The notes under the pieces were generated by a model. That model worked only from the letters and a program-made list of their open reading frames with translations, was not told the DNA's origin and did no database searches. Source: Acidimicrobiaceae bacterium (GTDB lineage: Bacteria; Actinomycetota; Acidimicrobiia; Acidimicrobiales; RAAP-2). From it: DNA of 36,123 nucleotides. Within the stretch, counting starts at the first letter, position 1. Every line of letters starts with the position of its first letter. Shown here piece by piece: positions 30,187 to 36,123 of the stretch. The stretch lies in NCBI GenBank assembly GCA_003152215.1, contig PLZP01000085.1:1-36123 (forward strand). Direction: 5' to 3'. Both the position numbers and the translations under genes were made by a program.

Positions 30187-31553
30187 TCCCGCATCGATTC
30201 GAGGATCTCGTCGACCAGTTCGTCGGTGGTATTTGGGTGCAGGAAGGCCAGTCGTCCCACGGTCTCGTCTTCCCACTTGGTCGGTGTCACGAAGGCAATC
30301 TGATCGCGCAGCAACTGGTGGCTCCACTGCGTGTACTGCTCGGTGGTCCAACCCTTACGACGAAAGAGCACGATGGAGAGACTGACGGGACGGACCATCT
30401 CGAGGTGATCCAATTCGTCGATCTTCTTCGCCGTGCGGTGTGCCAGGTCCACGGCGCACTGCACCGCGGACTCGTAGAGGTCGGTGCCATTCGTCACTAA
30501 CGAGAACCAGAACGGGAGGCCGCGAGCCCGCCGTGAGAGATGGATGGCGAAGTCCGACGGGTTCCACTCGTAGTGCTCGTCGTCGCTCGAATGCAGAATG
30601 TCGAGGTAACCGGCCTGTTGGGCGAGGACCTGTCGTGCGACCGTGGGATTGCGATAGAGCAGCGCGCAGCAGTCGAGCGGTCCGAAGAGCCACTTGTGCG
30701 GATCCACAATGAAGCTGTCGGCGTGACGTAGCCCGGCGAGCAGGTGACGTTCGCTCGGTGAGAAGAGCGCGGCACCCCCGTACGCGCCGTCGACGTGAAA
30801 CCACAGGTCGTTTTCGCGTGCGTAGCTGCCCAGACCTTCGAGGTCGTCAACGATGCCGGCGTTCGTCGTACCCGAAGTTGCGGCAATGCCAATGACGCTG
30901 CTCGGATTCGGGTCATCCGCCATGGCCGCTTCGAGACTTACCCTCGTGAATCGGTGGTCGTCGGTCGTGACAACGAGCGGTTCGATGCCGAGCACGTGCA
31001 ACGCCTTGCCGATGCTCGAGTGCGCGTCCGATGAGATTGCGTAGCGCACTTCGTGCGGCGCGAGTTCGGGATGCTTGGCGCGCCCGATGTCGCGCCCGAC
31101 CGTCAGGCTGGAGAGATTTCCGAGCGAGCCGCCCGAGACGAACGCTCCGCCCGATCCCTCTGGCATACCGGCCAGTTCGGCGATGAACTCGAGCGCGAGG
31201 TTCTCGGCCATGACGACGCCACTCGACTCCAGCCAACTCGTGCCGTTGAGGCCCGAGCAGGCGACGACCATGTCGAAGAGCAAAGAGTTTTTCGTCGGAG
31301 CGTTGGGAATGAAGGCGAGGAAGCCCGGCGAGTCGATGGAGACAACGGCCGGTGCCAATTCATCCTTGAAAAATTCGAGGATTTCATCGGCGCTATGACC
31401 TTCGGGACGGATGAATCCCTTCATGTCCCCGGGCGGCATCGCGTGCAAAGAGCCGTAGTCCAACGGCACCGGATCCATTGAAAGGCGGTCTCGGCAGTAG
31501 TCAAAGACCTCATTCGTCAACTCGGCGTTGTACTCAAACATCTGGTGCCCCAT
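30183..31553 (-). CDS. PLP-dependent group II decarboxylase
   Basis: 456-residue fold-type I decarboxylase related to aromatic-L-amino-acid and glutamate decarboxylases. The PLP Lys is Lys287 in VDPHKWLFGPLDC, the pyridine-nitrogen Asp is Asp255 in FHVDGAYGGAA, and the ring-stacking His is His178 in SSDAHSSIGKA. GTTNAGIVDDLEGLG follows the SGTT turn. Further, AFIPNAPTKNSLLFDMVVACSGLNGTSWLESSGVVMAENLALEFIAEL is the opening of the large domain. Substrates in this family are aromatic amino acids, glutamate or 2,4-diaminobutyrate. Its start (31553) follows AAAGG on its strand; ATG 31580 is the alternative. It is divergent from pheA, whose product leads to phenylalanine, so an aromatic amino-acid substrate is plausible. 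Confidence 0.9.
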   Translation of the reverse strand: MGHQMFEYNAELTNEVFDYCRDRLSMDPVPLDYGSLHAMPPGDMKGFIRPEGHSADEILEFFKDELAPAVVSIDSPGFLAFIPNAPTKNSLLFDMVVACSGLNGTSWLESSGVVMAENLALEFIAELAGMPEGSGGAFVSGGSLGNLSSLTVGRDIGRAKHPELAPHEVRYAISSDAHSSIGKALHVLGIEPLVVTTDDHRFTRVSLEAAMADDPNPSSVIGIAATSGTTNAGIVDDLEGLGSYARENDLWFHVDGAYGGAALFSPSERHLLAGLRHADSFIVDPHKWLFGPLDCCALLYRNPTVARQVLAQQAGYLDILHSSDDEHYEWNPSDFAIHLSRRARGLPFWFSLVTNGTDLYESAVQCAVDLAHRTAKKIDELDHLEMVRPVSLSIVLFRRKGWTTEQYTQWSHQLLRDQIAFVTPTKWEDETVGRLAFLHPNTTDELVDEILESMRD

Positions 31554-31644
31554 TGCACGCCTTTCGATTTTGTCCCCCATCTATCGTACGCACTCAAACG
31601 ACCTTGACCGGCTCGGCTCACTTCGGCGGTTGCTTCGGCGCAAG

Positions 31645-31650
31645 TACAAT
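31645..31650 (+). promoter_or_regulatory. Candidate -10 element TACAAT of pheA
   Basis: TACAAT ends 6 bases before the ATG at 31657. It is one base off TATAAT and rules out the longer in-frame start at 31528. Confidence 0.55.
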
Positions 31651-31656
31651 TTCTTG

Positions 31657-32568
31657 ATGGGAAAGGCGCGAATTGGCTATCTCGGGCCGGAAGGCTCGTT
31701 CTCGCACGAAGCCGTGTCCACCATGGAGAGTGTGGAGGGCGTCGTCTGCGATTCCATTGCCGATGTGCTCGAATCGGTCGCCGCGTCAACTCTCGATCAG
31801 GGCCTCGTTCCTTTGGAAAACGCCATTGAGGGCACGGTGTCAGCCACGATTGATGGCCTGGTCTTCGATCATGATCTGGTGATTGTGCGAGAGATCGTCA
31901 TCCCGATCAGGTTGCACTTGCTTGCACGACCCGGCGTCGCCTTGGAACAGGTGACCAACGTCCGAAGTTACGTGCACGCGCTCGCCCAATGTCGGACGTA
32001 TCTTCACACGATGAACGTCACTACCGAACAGACGACCTCCACGAGCCAGGCGGCCAGGGAGGTCGCGGAGTCCACCGAACCGTGGGCCGCCGTCGCCTCA
32101 ACGCTGGCTGGAGAACTCTTCGGACTGGTTGCCCTCGCAACGGACATCGAGGACCACCCCGACAATGCGACCAGATTCGTTCTCGTCGGTCGAAACGTCG
32201 TCGCTGCACCCACGGGCCACGACCGCACCACTATCGTCTGCTTTCAAGACGCAGACCGCCCGGGTTCGCTCTATGGAATCCTTGGACGCTTCGCCGCGCG
32301 CGACATCAACCTGACGAAGCTCGAGAGTCGCCCCACCAAGCGAGGACTGGGCGACTACTGCTTTGTGATCGAGTTCGAAGGTCACGTTGCCGACGACGTC
32401 GTCGCCGACTGTCTCGCCGATCTCCAAGCGCACTTGGCCCGGGTCAAGTTCCTCGGTTCCTATCCCGTCACCGGCGTCGACGCGACCGATCGTCGCGAAG
32501 AGGTGGCGGCCGCGCGACGGTCCGCCGCGACGTGGATTGACGACATTCGCTCGCGCATCTCTTCGTAG
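31657..32568 (+). CDS. pheA: Prephenate dehydratase
   Basis: 303-residue monofunctional prephenate dehydratase that converts prephenate to phenylpyruvate for phenylalanine synthesis. The catalytic domain starts ARIGYLGPEGSFSHEA and contains LVPLENAIEGTVSATIDGL (50-68) and the active-site NATRFVLVG (170-178, the T-R-F motif). The ACT regulatory domain follows (about 192-275), with DRPGSLYGILGRFAARDINLTKLESRPTK, including the ESRP feedback-binding motif (223-226). A 30-residue Arg/Ala-rich tail ends the protein. No chorismate mutase domain is present, as in actinobacteria generally. It is leaderless by position and convergent with the histidine kinase, with a hairpin between. Confidence 0.95.
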   Translation: MGKARIGYLGPEGSFSHEAVSTMESVEGVVCDSIADVLESVAASTLDQGLVPLENAIEGTVSATIDGLVFDHDLVIVREIVIPIRLHLLARPGVALEQVTNVRSYVHALAQCRTYLHTMNVTTEQTTSTSQAAREVAESTEPWAAVASTLAGELFGLVALATDIEDHPDNATRFVLVGRNVVAAPTGHDRTTIVCFQDADRPGSLYGILGRFAARDINLTKLESRPTKRGLGDYCFVIEFEGHVADDVVADCLADLQAHLARVKFLGSYPVTGVDATDRREEVAAARRSAATWIDDIRSRISS

Positions 32569-32570
32569 CT

Positions 32571-32594
32571 GTCTCGGAGCGTTCTCCGCGAGAC
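32571..32594. terminator. Hairpin between convergent pheA and histidine-kinase genes
   Basis: GTCTCGGAG (32571-32579) pairs with CTCCGCGAGAC (32584-32594) around the loop CGTT, with a two-base bulge. It fills almost the whole 31-base gap between the two stop codons and could end both transcripts; no T run is present. Confidence 0.5.
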
Positions 32595-32599
32595 GTGCG

Positions 32600-34549
32600 T
32601 TAGGAACCGGGAGCCCTCTCAAGCTCCTGTTGGGCGAAGGGAAGGGGAAAGCCGGCAATGAAGAGGTGTCGGTCGATGACGTCGAGCAGGTGTTGCAGAT
32701 CGAGCGGTTTTGTAAGATAGTCATCGACACCGGCGTTCTTAAAGCGTCGCTGTTGCCACGTCGTCGCGTCGGCGGAGAGCACGACGACGGGAATGTCGAT
32801 CGTGCGCGAATCGCCGCGCAGGCGTTCGAGTACGTCGTAGCCGTGAATATCGGTCAGGTGGACGTCGAGCAGAATCAGCGATGGCTCGTACTGTTGCGCC
32901 AGATCGACACCGAGCACTCCCCGCAACGCAGTGATGAGGCGAATTGAAGGTCGTTGGAGCAGCAGTCGCTCGACCAGTTGCACATTCGCGACGTCATCTT
33001 CGATGTAGAGCACGGTGATTGTTGGAAAGGACTTCGCTTGACGTACGAGCGACGGCCGGGCGCGCGACGAGAGGGTCTTTGCGTGCTCGGCGACGGGGAG
33101 TTCGATCCAGAAGGTTGATCCCTGTCCCACGACACTGTCGACTCCCAAGGTGCCGCCGATTGCCTCGGTGAGACCTTTCGAGAGCGCGAGACCGAGTCCA
33201 GTGCCTTCGATACCCGACGACTCGGCGTCGAGGCGGTCAAAAGGTGTAAAGAGACGTTCGCGCAGTTCGGGATTGATTCCCGGACCCGTGTCGGTGACGG
33301 AGAGTCGAACCCGTCCACCCTCTTGGGTGCAGTTCAGTGTCACGGTACCGTCAGGACGGTTGTACTTGATTGCGTTGGACAAGAGGTTGAGCAGGACCTG
33401 CTTCAGCCGTTGCTGGTCTGCGAGTACCTGGACGTCGTAACTGGAACGCGAGTTGATCGTGATGCCGAGTTCGTTGGCCTGGGGAGCGACGAGTTCGACG
33501 CACTCGTTCTCGAGTTCCCTCAAGGCGACTGGCTCATTCATGACGCTGATGTGGCCGGCCTCGATGCGCGAGATGTCGAGCACTTCGTTGATCAGCTCGA
33601 GGAGATATTTTCCCGAGTGGTGAATGTAGCCGACCACTTCGAGTGCGTCGGGAGAGGTGAGTTCCATCTCCAAGATTTGGGCAAAACCGAGCACCGAGTT
33701 GAGCGGCGTGCGCAGTTCGTGACTCATGCGTGACATGAACTCGCTCTTGGCTTTGTTGGCGCGCTCGGCCGCCTCCTTCGCATCCTTTAGGCTCATCTCG
33801 TCGGCCACTGACTCGGTGACGTCGCGCGAAACGAGCACAGCGCGAGGTGCGTCACCATTCGCGTCTCGAATGAGTCGCCCCCTCGTCTCGATTGTCAGCA
33901 TTCGCCCGTCAACGTGCTCGGCGCGGAACCGGTAACTGGTGAGGTTCCCGTCTCCACCTTTGAAGAGGCGGTGCAGCTCTGATGCAACGTGAATGCGGTC
34001 GTCGGAGTACACGATGGTGCGCGAGTTCTGCCCGACTCGGTCCACCTTTGACACGCCATAGATTCGGTCAGTGCCCGGACTCACGTCGAGCACGAGGAAG
34101 TTGTCGTCGACCGTGATGATCGAGTCAACGACCGCGTCGAGGATTGCCCGCTTGGTCTCGAGACTCGCGGCCAGCGCGCTTTGGTTTTCGACCTGAGCCG
34201 TGATGTCGCGGCCGGCCGAAAACACCATGCCGTTACGGCCCTGACAGCTCCACTCAATCCAGCGGTACTCGCCGTCACGTCGGCGTTGGCGGTTGCGGAA
34301 TTCTACGAGCGTCGCATCAGGTAGTGAAACCAGTCGATCGAACTCTCGCAGAGTTGCCGCGACGTCGTCAGGGTGAATCAGGTCAATGAATGGACCATTC
34401 TGAAGATCCTCGAGGGTCCAACCCATCGAGTTGGGCCATGCCGAATTGACGACCTTCCAGGTGCCGTCGCTGTCCAGAATCGACATGAGATCGGTGGAAG
34501 TCCAAAAGAACTCCCCGACGTCAGATGCGTCGACTCTCTCCCTGGTCAT
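32600..34549 (-). CDS. Hybrid histidine kinase: two PAS domains, kinase core and receiver
   Basis: 649-residue soluble sensor kinase. Two PAS domains (about 12-120 and 130-250; the first has MSILDSDGTWKVVNSAWPNSMGWTLEDL and its PAC end EFRNRQRRRDGEYRWIEWSC) are followed by a short coiled coil, the H box SHELRTPLNSVLGFAQILEME with His277, the N box LLNLLSNAIKYNRPDGTVTL, the G1 box DTGPGI and the G2 box GTGLGLALSKGL. The C-terminal receiver has IEDD, the phosphoacceptor Asp562 in LILLDVHLTDIHGYD, and the Lys in YLTKPLDL. It therefore autophosphorylates and may pass the phosphate to its own receiver. No signal peptide or membrane segment is present. The start 34549 follows CGGAG; ATG 34627 is the longer option. 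No partner regulator lies adjacent. Confidence 0.92.
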   Translation of the reverse strand: MTRERVDASDVGEFFWTSTDLMSILDSDGTWKVVNSAWPNSMGWTLEDLQNGPFIDLIHPDDVAATLREFDRLVSLPDATLVEFRNRQRRRDGEYRWIEWSCQGRNGMVFSAGRDITAQVENQSALAASLETKRAILDAVVDSIITVDDNFLVLDVSPGTDRIYGVSKVDRVGQNSRTIVYSDDRIHVASELHRLFKGGDGNLTSYRFRAEHVDGRMLTIETRGRLIRDANGDAPRAVLVSRDVTESVADEMSLKDAKEAAERANKAKSEFMSRMSHELRTPLNSVLGFAQILEMELTSPDALEVVGYIHHSGKYLLELINEVLDISRIEAGHISVMNEPVALRELENECVELVAPQANELGITINSRSSYDVQVLADQQRLKQVLLNLLSNAIKYNRPDGTVTLNCTQEGGRVRLSVTDTGPGINPELRERLFTPFDRLDAESSGIEGTGLGLALSKGLTEAIGGTLGVDSVVGQGSTFWIELPVAEHAKTLSSRARPSLVRQAKSFPTITVLYIEDDVANVQLVERLLLQRPSIRLITALRGVLGVDLAQQYEPSLILLDVHLTDIHGYDVLERLRGDSRTIDIPVVVLSADATTWQQRRFKNAGVDDYLTKPLDLQHLLDVIDRHLFIAGFPLPFAQQELERAPGS

Positions 34550-34729
34550 GTACAGCTCCGTTCGGCAAGTAATTGATGTTGTTGGCGGTGACGTCGCCGA
34601 AGTCAGTGTCTCTGGTGTGAAAACCACGTGGCGTCTCTACAACGTTACCCTTGAAGAATTTCGTCACTCCCATTGGTATGGCGTGAACACGCGTTTCGAT
34701 GTCCCAGGTCACAAATATGTTTTGCGGTT

Positions 34730-34766
34730 GACGTCGCGTTGCGATTCGTTTCGACGTCGCGTTGCG
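34730..34766. repeat. Direct repeat of the 14-mer GACGTCGCGTTGCG
   Basis: Two exact copies, 34730-34743 and 34753-34766, start 23 bases apart. They lie in the 263-base stretch (34550-34812) between the histidine kinase and the thioredoxin-reductase fossil, where no gene is visible. They could be regulatory sites of the kinase gene or the trace of a slippage or deletion event. Confidence 0.55.
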
Positions 34767-34812
34767 CCAACGTGCGTGACGACACACAACGAGATGAATT
34801 GTCAACGACGAA

Positions 34813-34963
34813 TCAGGCTCGTTGCACCAGTGCGTCGAGGTAATAACGAATCTGAATCGTGACCGCGGCACCTTCGCCGACCGCTGACGTCCAACGCACC
34901 ATCGAGAAAACTCGTATTGGGATCGAGTCCGATGAAGACGAAGGCGCCGGCACGATCTTTCAG
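34813..34963 (-). pseudogene. trxB: Fossil of a thioredoxin reductase C-terminus
   Basis: On the minus strand, 34963 to 34886 reads DRAGAFVFIGLDPNTSFLDG then ALDV, the strand-turn-strand that precedes the second FAD motif in thioredoxin reductases (GVFVxIGxxPNT). From 34887 to the stop at 34813-34815 a shifted frame reads SAVGEGAAVTIQIRYYLDAL then VQRA, the C-terminal helix that follows it. Between them about 40 residues, including the GDV FAD-binding motif, are missing. The two pieces abut exactly, so one internal deletion explains the change. The remaining 250 or so N-terminal residues are absent and the fragment touches the anti-sigma gene's stop. It is not translatable as an enzyme. Confidence 0.75.
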
Positions 34964-35214
34964 TTATCGGAGCGGTATTGACGAAAGAGATTGACGAGGC
35001 CCTCAACGACGTCGCCCGGCAGATCCTCGGGCCCGACGCGGCCGCTGGCGGCGACGGTCGCACGAACCTGTTCCACGTACGCCTGACAGGCATCGCACGC
35101 CGCGAGGTGCTTTTCGAGGCGTCGCCGATCGCGCCGAGAGAGGGTACCGTCGAGATAATCGCTGACGAGTTCGACTGCGTCGCGGCAGACCAGTGGCGAT
35201 GGGAGCAACTTCAT
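34960..35214 (-). CDS. Zinc-finger (zf-HC2) anti-sigma factor
   Basis: 84-residue anti-sigma protein without a membrane segment. It has the zinc-binding anti-sigma motif, with Cys10 in VCRDAVELVSDYLDG, His36, Cys40 and Cys43 in LEKHLAACDACQAY (H-x3-C-x2-C), followed by a helix that would wrap the sigma factor. Small soluble ZAS proteins of this type are often redox-responsive, as RsrA is for SigR in Streptomyces: oxidation releases zinc and frees the sigma factor. Whether this one is redox-active cannot be told from sequence. Its ATG (35212-35214) overlaps the sigma TGA as ATGA, so the pair is coupled. Confidence 0.92.
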   Translation of the reverse strand: MKLLPSPLVCRDAVELVSDYLDGTLSRRDRRRLEKHLAACDACQAYVEQVRATVAASGRVGPEDLPGDVVEGLVNLFRQYRSDN

Positions 35215-35810
35215 ATCTTCGTTCCCCTCATGGCCGATTCAACTATTCCTCGAACCTTCGCTCGACCGCGGTGCAAGATAACTCGCACATTCGCCTCGCT
35301 GAGTCCGAGCAGTGTGGCCACCTCCTCGGTAGATAGTCCTTCAACGTCGCGAAGCGTTACGATCGCTAACTGTGGTTCGCCAAGTGATGCGATGGCGTCG
35401 CGCACTGCGTTCACCAACACACTGTTATCCAGTCGCGCATCGACGGTGTCGGTGAAGGGGACAGGCGGATCGCTCCACATTCCGCCACTGTTAAATCGAG
35501 AAGGGGGGACCGAGGGGCCCGACTCTCTTGGGTCGGTCGGCACCGTCCGATGCTCCTTCACCCCTAACGTTCGCGCTCTATTGATACAGATTCGAAGCAA
35601 CCAGGTTTTGAAGGAGCTGCGTCCTTCGAACTTCTCTGCGCCGCGTATCACGGCGACCCACGTGTCTTGGGCGACATCTTCGGCCGAGGCGTGGCTCTTG
35701 ACGTAGTAGCCCGCGACTTTTACCAGTGTCGCATGGTAGCGGTGGACGAGTTCGCTAAACGCCGCCTCGTCGCCACCGAGCATTCGCCCCAAGAGCTCTG
35801 CGTCATCCAC
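35211..35810 (-). CDS. ECF (group IV) RNA polymerase sigma factor
   Basis: 199-residue extracytoplasmic-function sigma factor. Region 2 (about 10-80) has DEAAFSELVHRYHATLVKVAGYYV, then AEDVAQDTWVAVIRGAEKFEGRSSFKTWLLRICINRAR, the -10-recognising part. Region 4 (about 135-185) has LGEPQLAIVTLRDVEGLSTEEVATLLGLSEANVRVILHRGRAKVR, the helix-turn-helix for the -35. Between them is a long linker with GGMWSDPP, a motif seen in one actinobacterial ECF group. It starts with GTG at 35810, 7 bases after TACTGT on its strand, so it is probably expressed from a housekeeping promoter. It is divergent from the secreted protein that carries the putative ECF promoter. Confidence 0.95.
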   Translation of the reverse strand: MDDAELLGRMLGGDEAAFSELVHRYHATLVKVAGYYVKSHASAEDVAQDTWVAVIRGAEKFEGRSSFKTWLLRICINRARTLGVKEHRTVPTDPRESGPSVPPSRFNSGGMWSDPPVPFTDTVDARLDNSVLVNAVRDAIASLGEPQLAIVTLRDVEGLSTEEVATLLGLSEANVRVILHRGRAKVRGIVESAMRGTKI

Positions 35811-35817
35811 GAAGCAA

Positions 35818-35823
35818 ACAGTA
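35818..35823 (-). promoter_or_regulatory. Candidate -10 element TACTGT (minus strand) of the sigma gene
   Basis: On the minus strand TACTGT ends 7 bases before the GTG at 35810, the same layout as the leaderless genes elsewhere in the window. Confidence 0.45.
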
Positions 35824-35837
35824 CTGCCCGAAGAAAA

Positions 35838-35871
35838 ACTCTGTAACGCGATCCGCGCTCGTCGGACTGTT
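35838..35871 (+). promoter_or_regulatory. Putative ECF-type promoter of the secreted-protein gene
   Basis: ACTCTGTAACG (35838-35848) and GACTGTT (35865-35871) with 16 bases between, identical in both blocks and in spacing to the site upstream of dipZ (18618-18651). Transcription would begin near 35878, 28 bases before the ATG. Confidence 0.6.
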
Positions 35872-35905
35872 CTTTCGGCGCCCTCGCCACAACCAAGGAG
35901 AACAC

Positions 35906-36123
35906 ATGAAGGTACACCGCATACTTCGAACGCTCGCTGCGACGAGCCTGATTGTCGGCGTTGGCGTTATCGCGACGACGACATTCGCGGGAGCGACATC
36001 GGCCAAGGACCTTGCACCGACGGGTCACGCCCTCTTCGTCGAGACCGACGCATCTGCTGGTAACTCGGTGCTGAGTTACACCCGCGGCACCGACGGGACA
36101 GTCTCGTACGTCGCGACGTACGA
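35906..36123 (+). CDS. Secreted protein, possibly a lactonase-type beta-propeller (cut by window end)
   Basis: Only the first 72 codons are inside the window. The ATG at 35906 is preceded by AAGGAG (35895-35900). The product starts MKVHRILRTLAATSLIVGVGVIATTTFAGATSA, a Sec signal peptide with an Arg/Lys start, a hydrophobic core and an Ala-x-Ala-type cleavage region. The mature part begins KDLAPTGHALFVETDASAG then NSVLSYTRGTDGTVSYVATY, matching the first blade of lactonase/3-carboxymuconate-cyclase-like beta-propellers (ALFVxTNxxxGNxVxxY-x-R-x-x-DG-x-L). The divergent ECF sigma factor and a putative ECF promoter suggest that it belongs to the sigma factor's regulon. The assignment is moderate because most of the protein is not seen. 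Confidence 0.75.
   Translation, partial: MKVHRILRTLAATSLIVGVGVIATTTFAGATSAKDLAPTGHALFVETDASAGNSVLSYTRGTDGTVSYVATY

Noticed and set aside
29470-30351. Minus-strand open frame of 293 codons
   Set aside because: It lies antisense to the agmatinase-family gene with all metal-site motifs on the + strand, and it also runs into the decarboxylase gene.
34521-35093. Minus-strand open frame of 190 codons spanning the intergenic region
   Set aside because: It overlaps the anti-sigma and trxB relic in a different frame and contains no recognisable domain; the relic frames explain the sequence better.
35838-35871. Autoregulatory ECF promoter for the sigma gene itself
   Set aside because: The two blocks point away from the sigma gene, towards the secreted protein; on the minus strand only the -10-like TACTGT is found, with TTACAG rather than TGTAAC at the -35 distance.
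1-36123. rRNA, tRNA, CRISPR arrays, insertion sequences or prophage genes
   Set aside because: Reading both strands, no cloverleaf-like tract, repeat-spacer array, transposase or phage gene was noticed. This was by eye; a covariance-model and profile search would be needed to exclude small RNAs.

Overview
The window looks like a stretch of actinobacterial chromosome, most likely from an uncultured or little-studied lineage near the Acidimicrobiia. The grounds are a G+C-rich sequence with GTG and TTG starts, a dipZ-type fused thiol-disulfide protein, Thr/Pro-rich linkers after membrane anchors, and many start codons lying only 6 or 7 bases after a TAnnnT hexamer, the signature of leaderless transcripts. 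The lineage is inferred; no rRNA, tRNA, CRISPR array, transposase or integrase was seen.

Region 1 (1-4520) is an accessory array, all on the + strand: a hicAB toxin-antitoxin pair, an unknown membrane-anchored protein with its own terminator, a second hicAB pair, a methyltransferase, a decayed third hicA, a YpeA-like acetyltransferase, an esterase broken by an amber codon next to its catalytic serine, and a small unknown protein. Region 2 (4519-13735) holds single-gene units of small enzymes in mixed orientation: two divergent VOC proteins, a frameshifted GyrI-like remnant, a P-loop kinase-like protein, an APH-type phosphotransferase, a ketopantoate-reductase-like enzyme, a nitrilase-fold amidase, a DinB-like protein with a zinc-knuckle start, a monooxygenase-like protein, a methyltransferase, another VOC protein, an amidase and a GNAT. 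Region 3 (13736-18487) holds an ArsB/NhaD-type permease, an O-methyltransferase, an atypical SDR divergent from a TetR regulator across two copies of one palindrome, a RimJ/RimL-type GNAT and a DJ-1/PfpI protein.

Region 4 (18488-27797) has dipZ, an SPFH protein facing an NfeD protein, a pirin, a ClC chloride transporter, an SRPBCC protein, a tightly overlapping PAI2-GNAT-GNAT run and a DUF3048 protein. Region 5 (27787-32568) has another SRPBCC protein, an alpha/beta hydrolase, an agmatinase-family enzyme convergent with a PLP decarboxylase, and pheA. Region 6 (32600-36123) has a hybrid histidine kinase, a fossil of a thioredoxin reductase, a zinc-type anti-sigma factor overlapping its ECF sigma factor, and the start of a secreted protein.

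The strongest hidden signal links distant parts of the window. The region upstream of dipZ and the intergenic region between the ECF sigma gene and the divergent secreted protein share an 11-base block and a 7-base block at exactly the same 16-base spacing. This looks like the promoter of an alternative sigma factor. With the zinc-type anti-sigma factor and the thioredoxin-reductase fossil beside it, it suggests a thiol/envelope stress regulon. Other signals are about nineteen leaderless promoters, a serial gain and decay of hicAB cassettes, and four freshly or partly broken genes.
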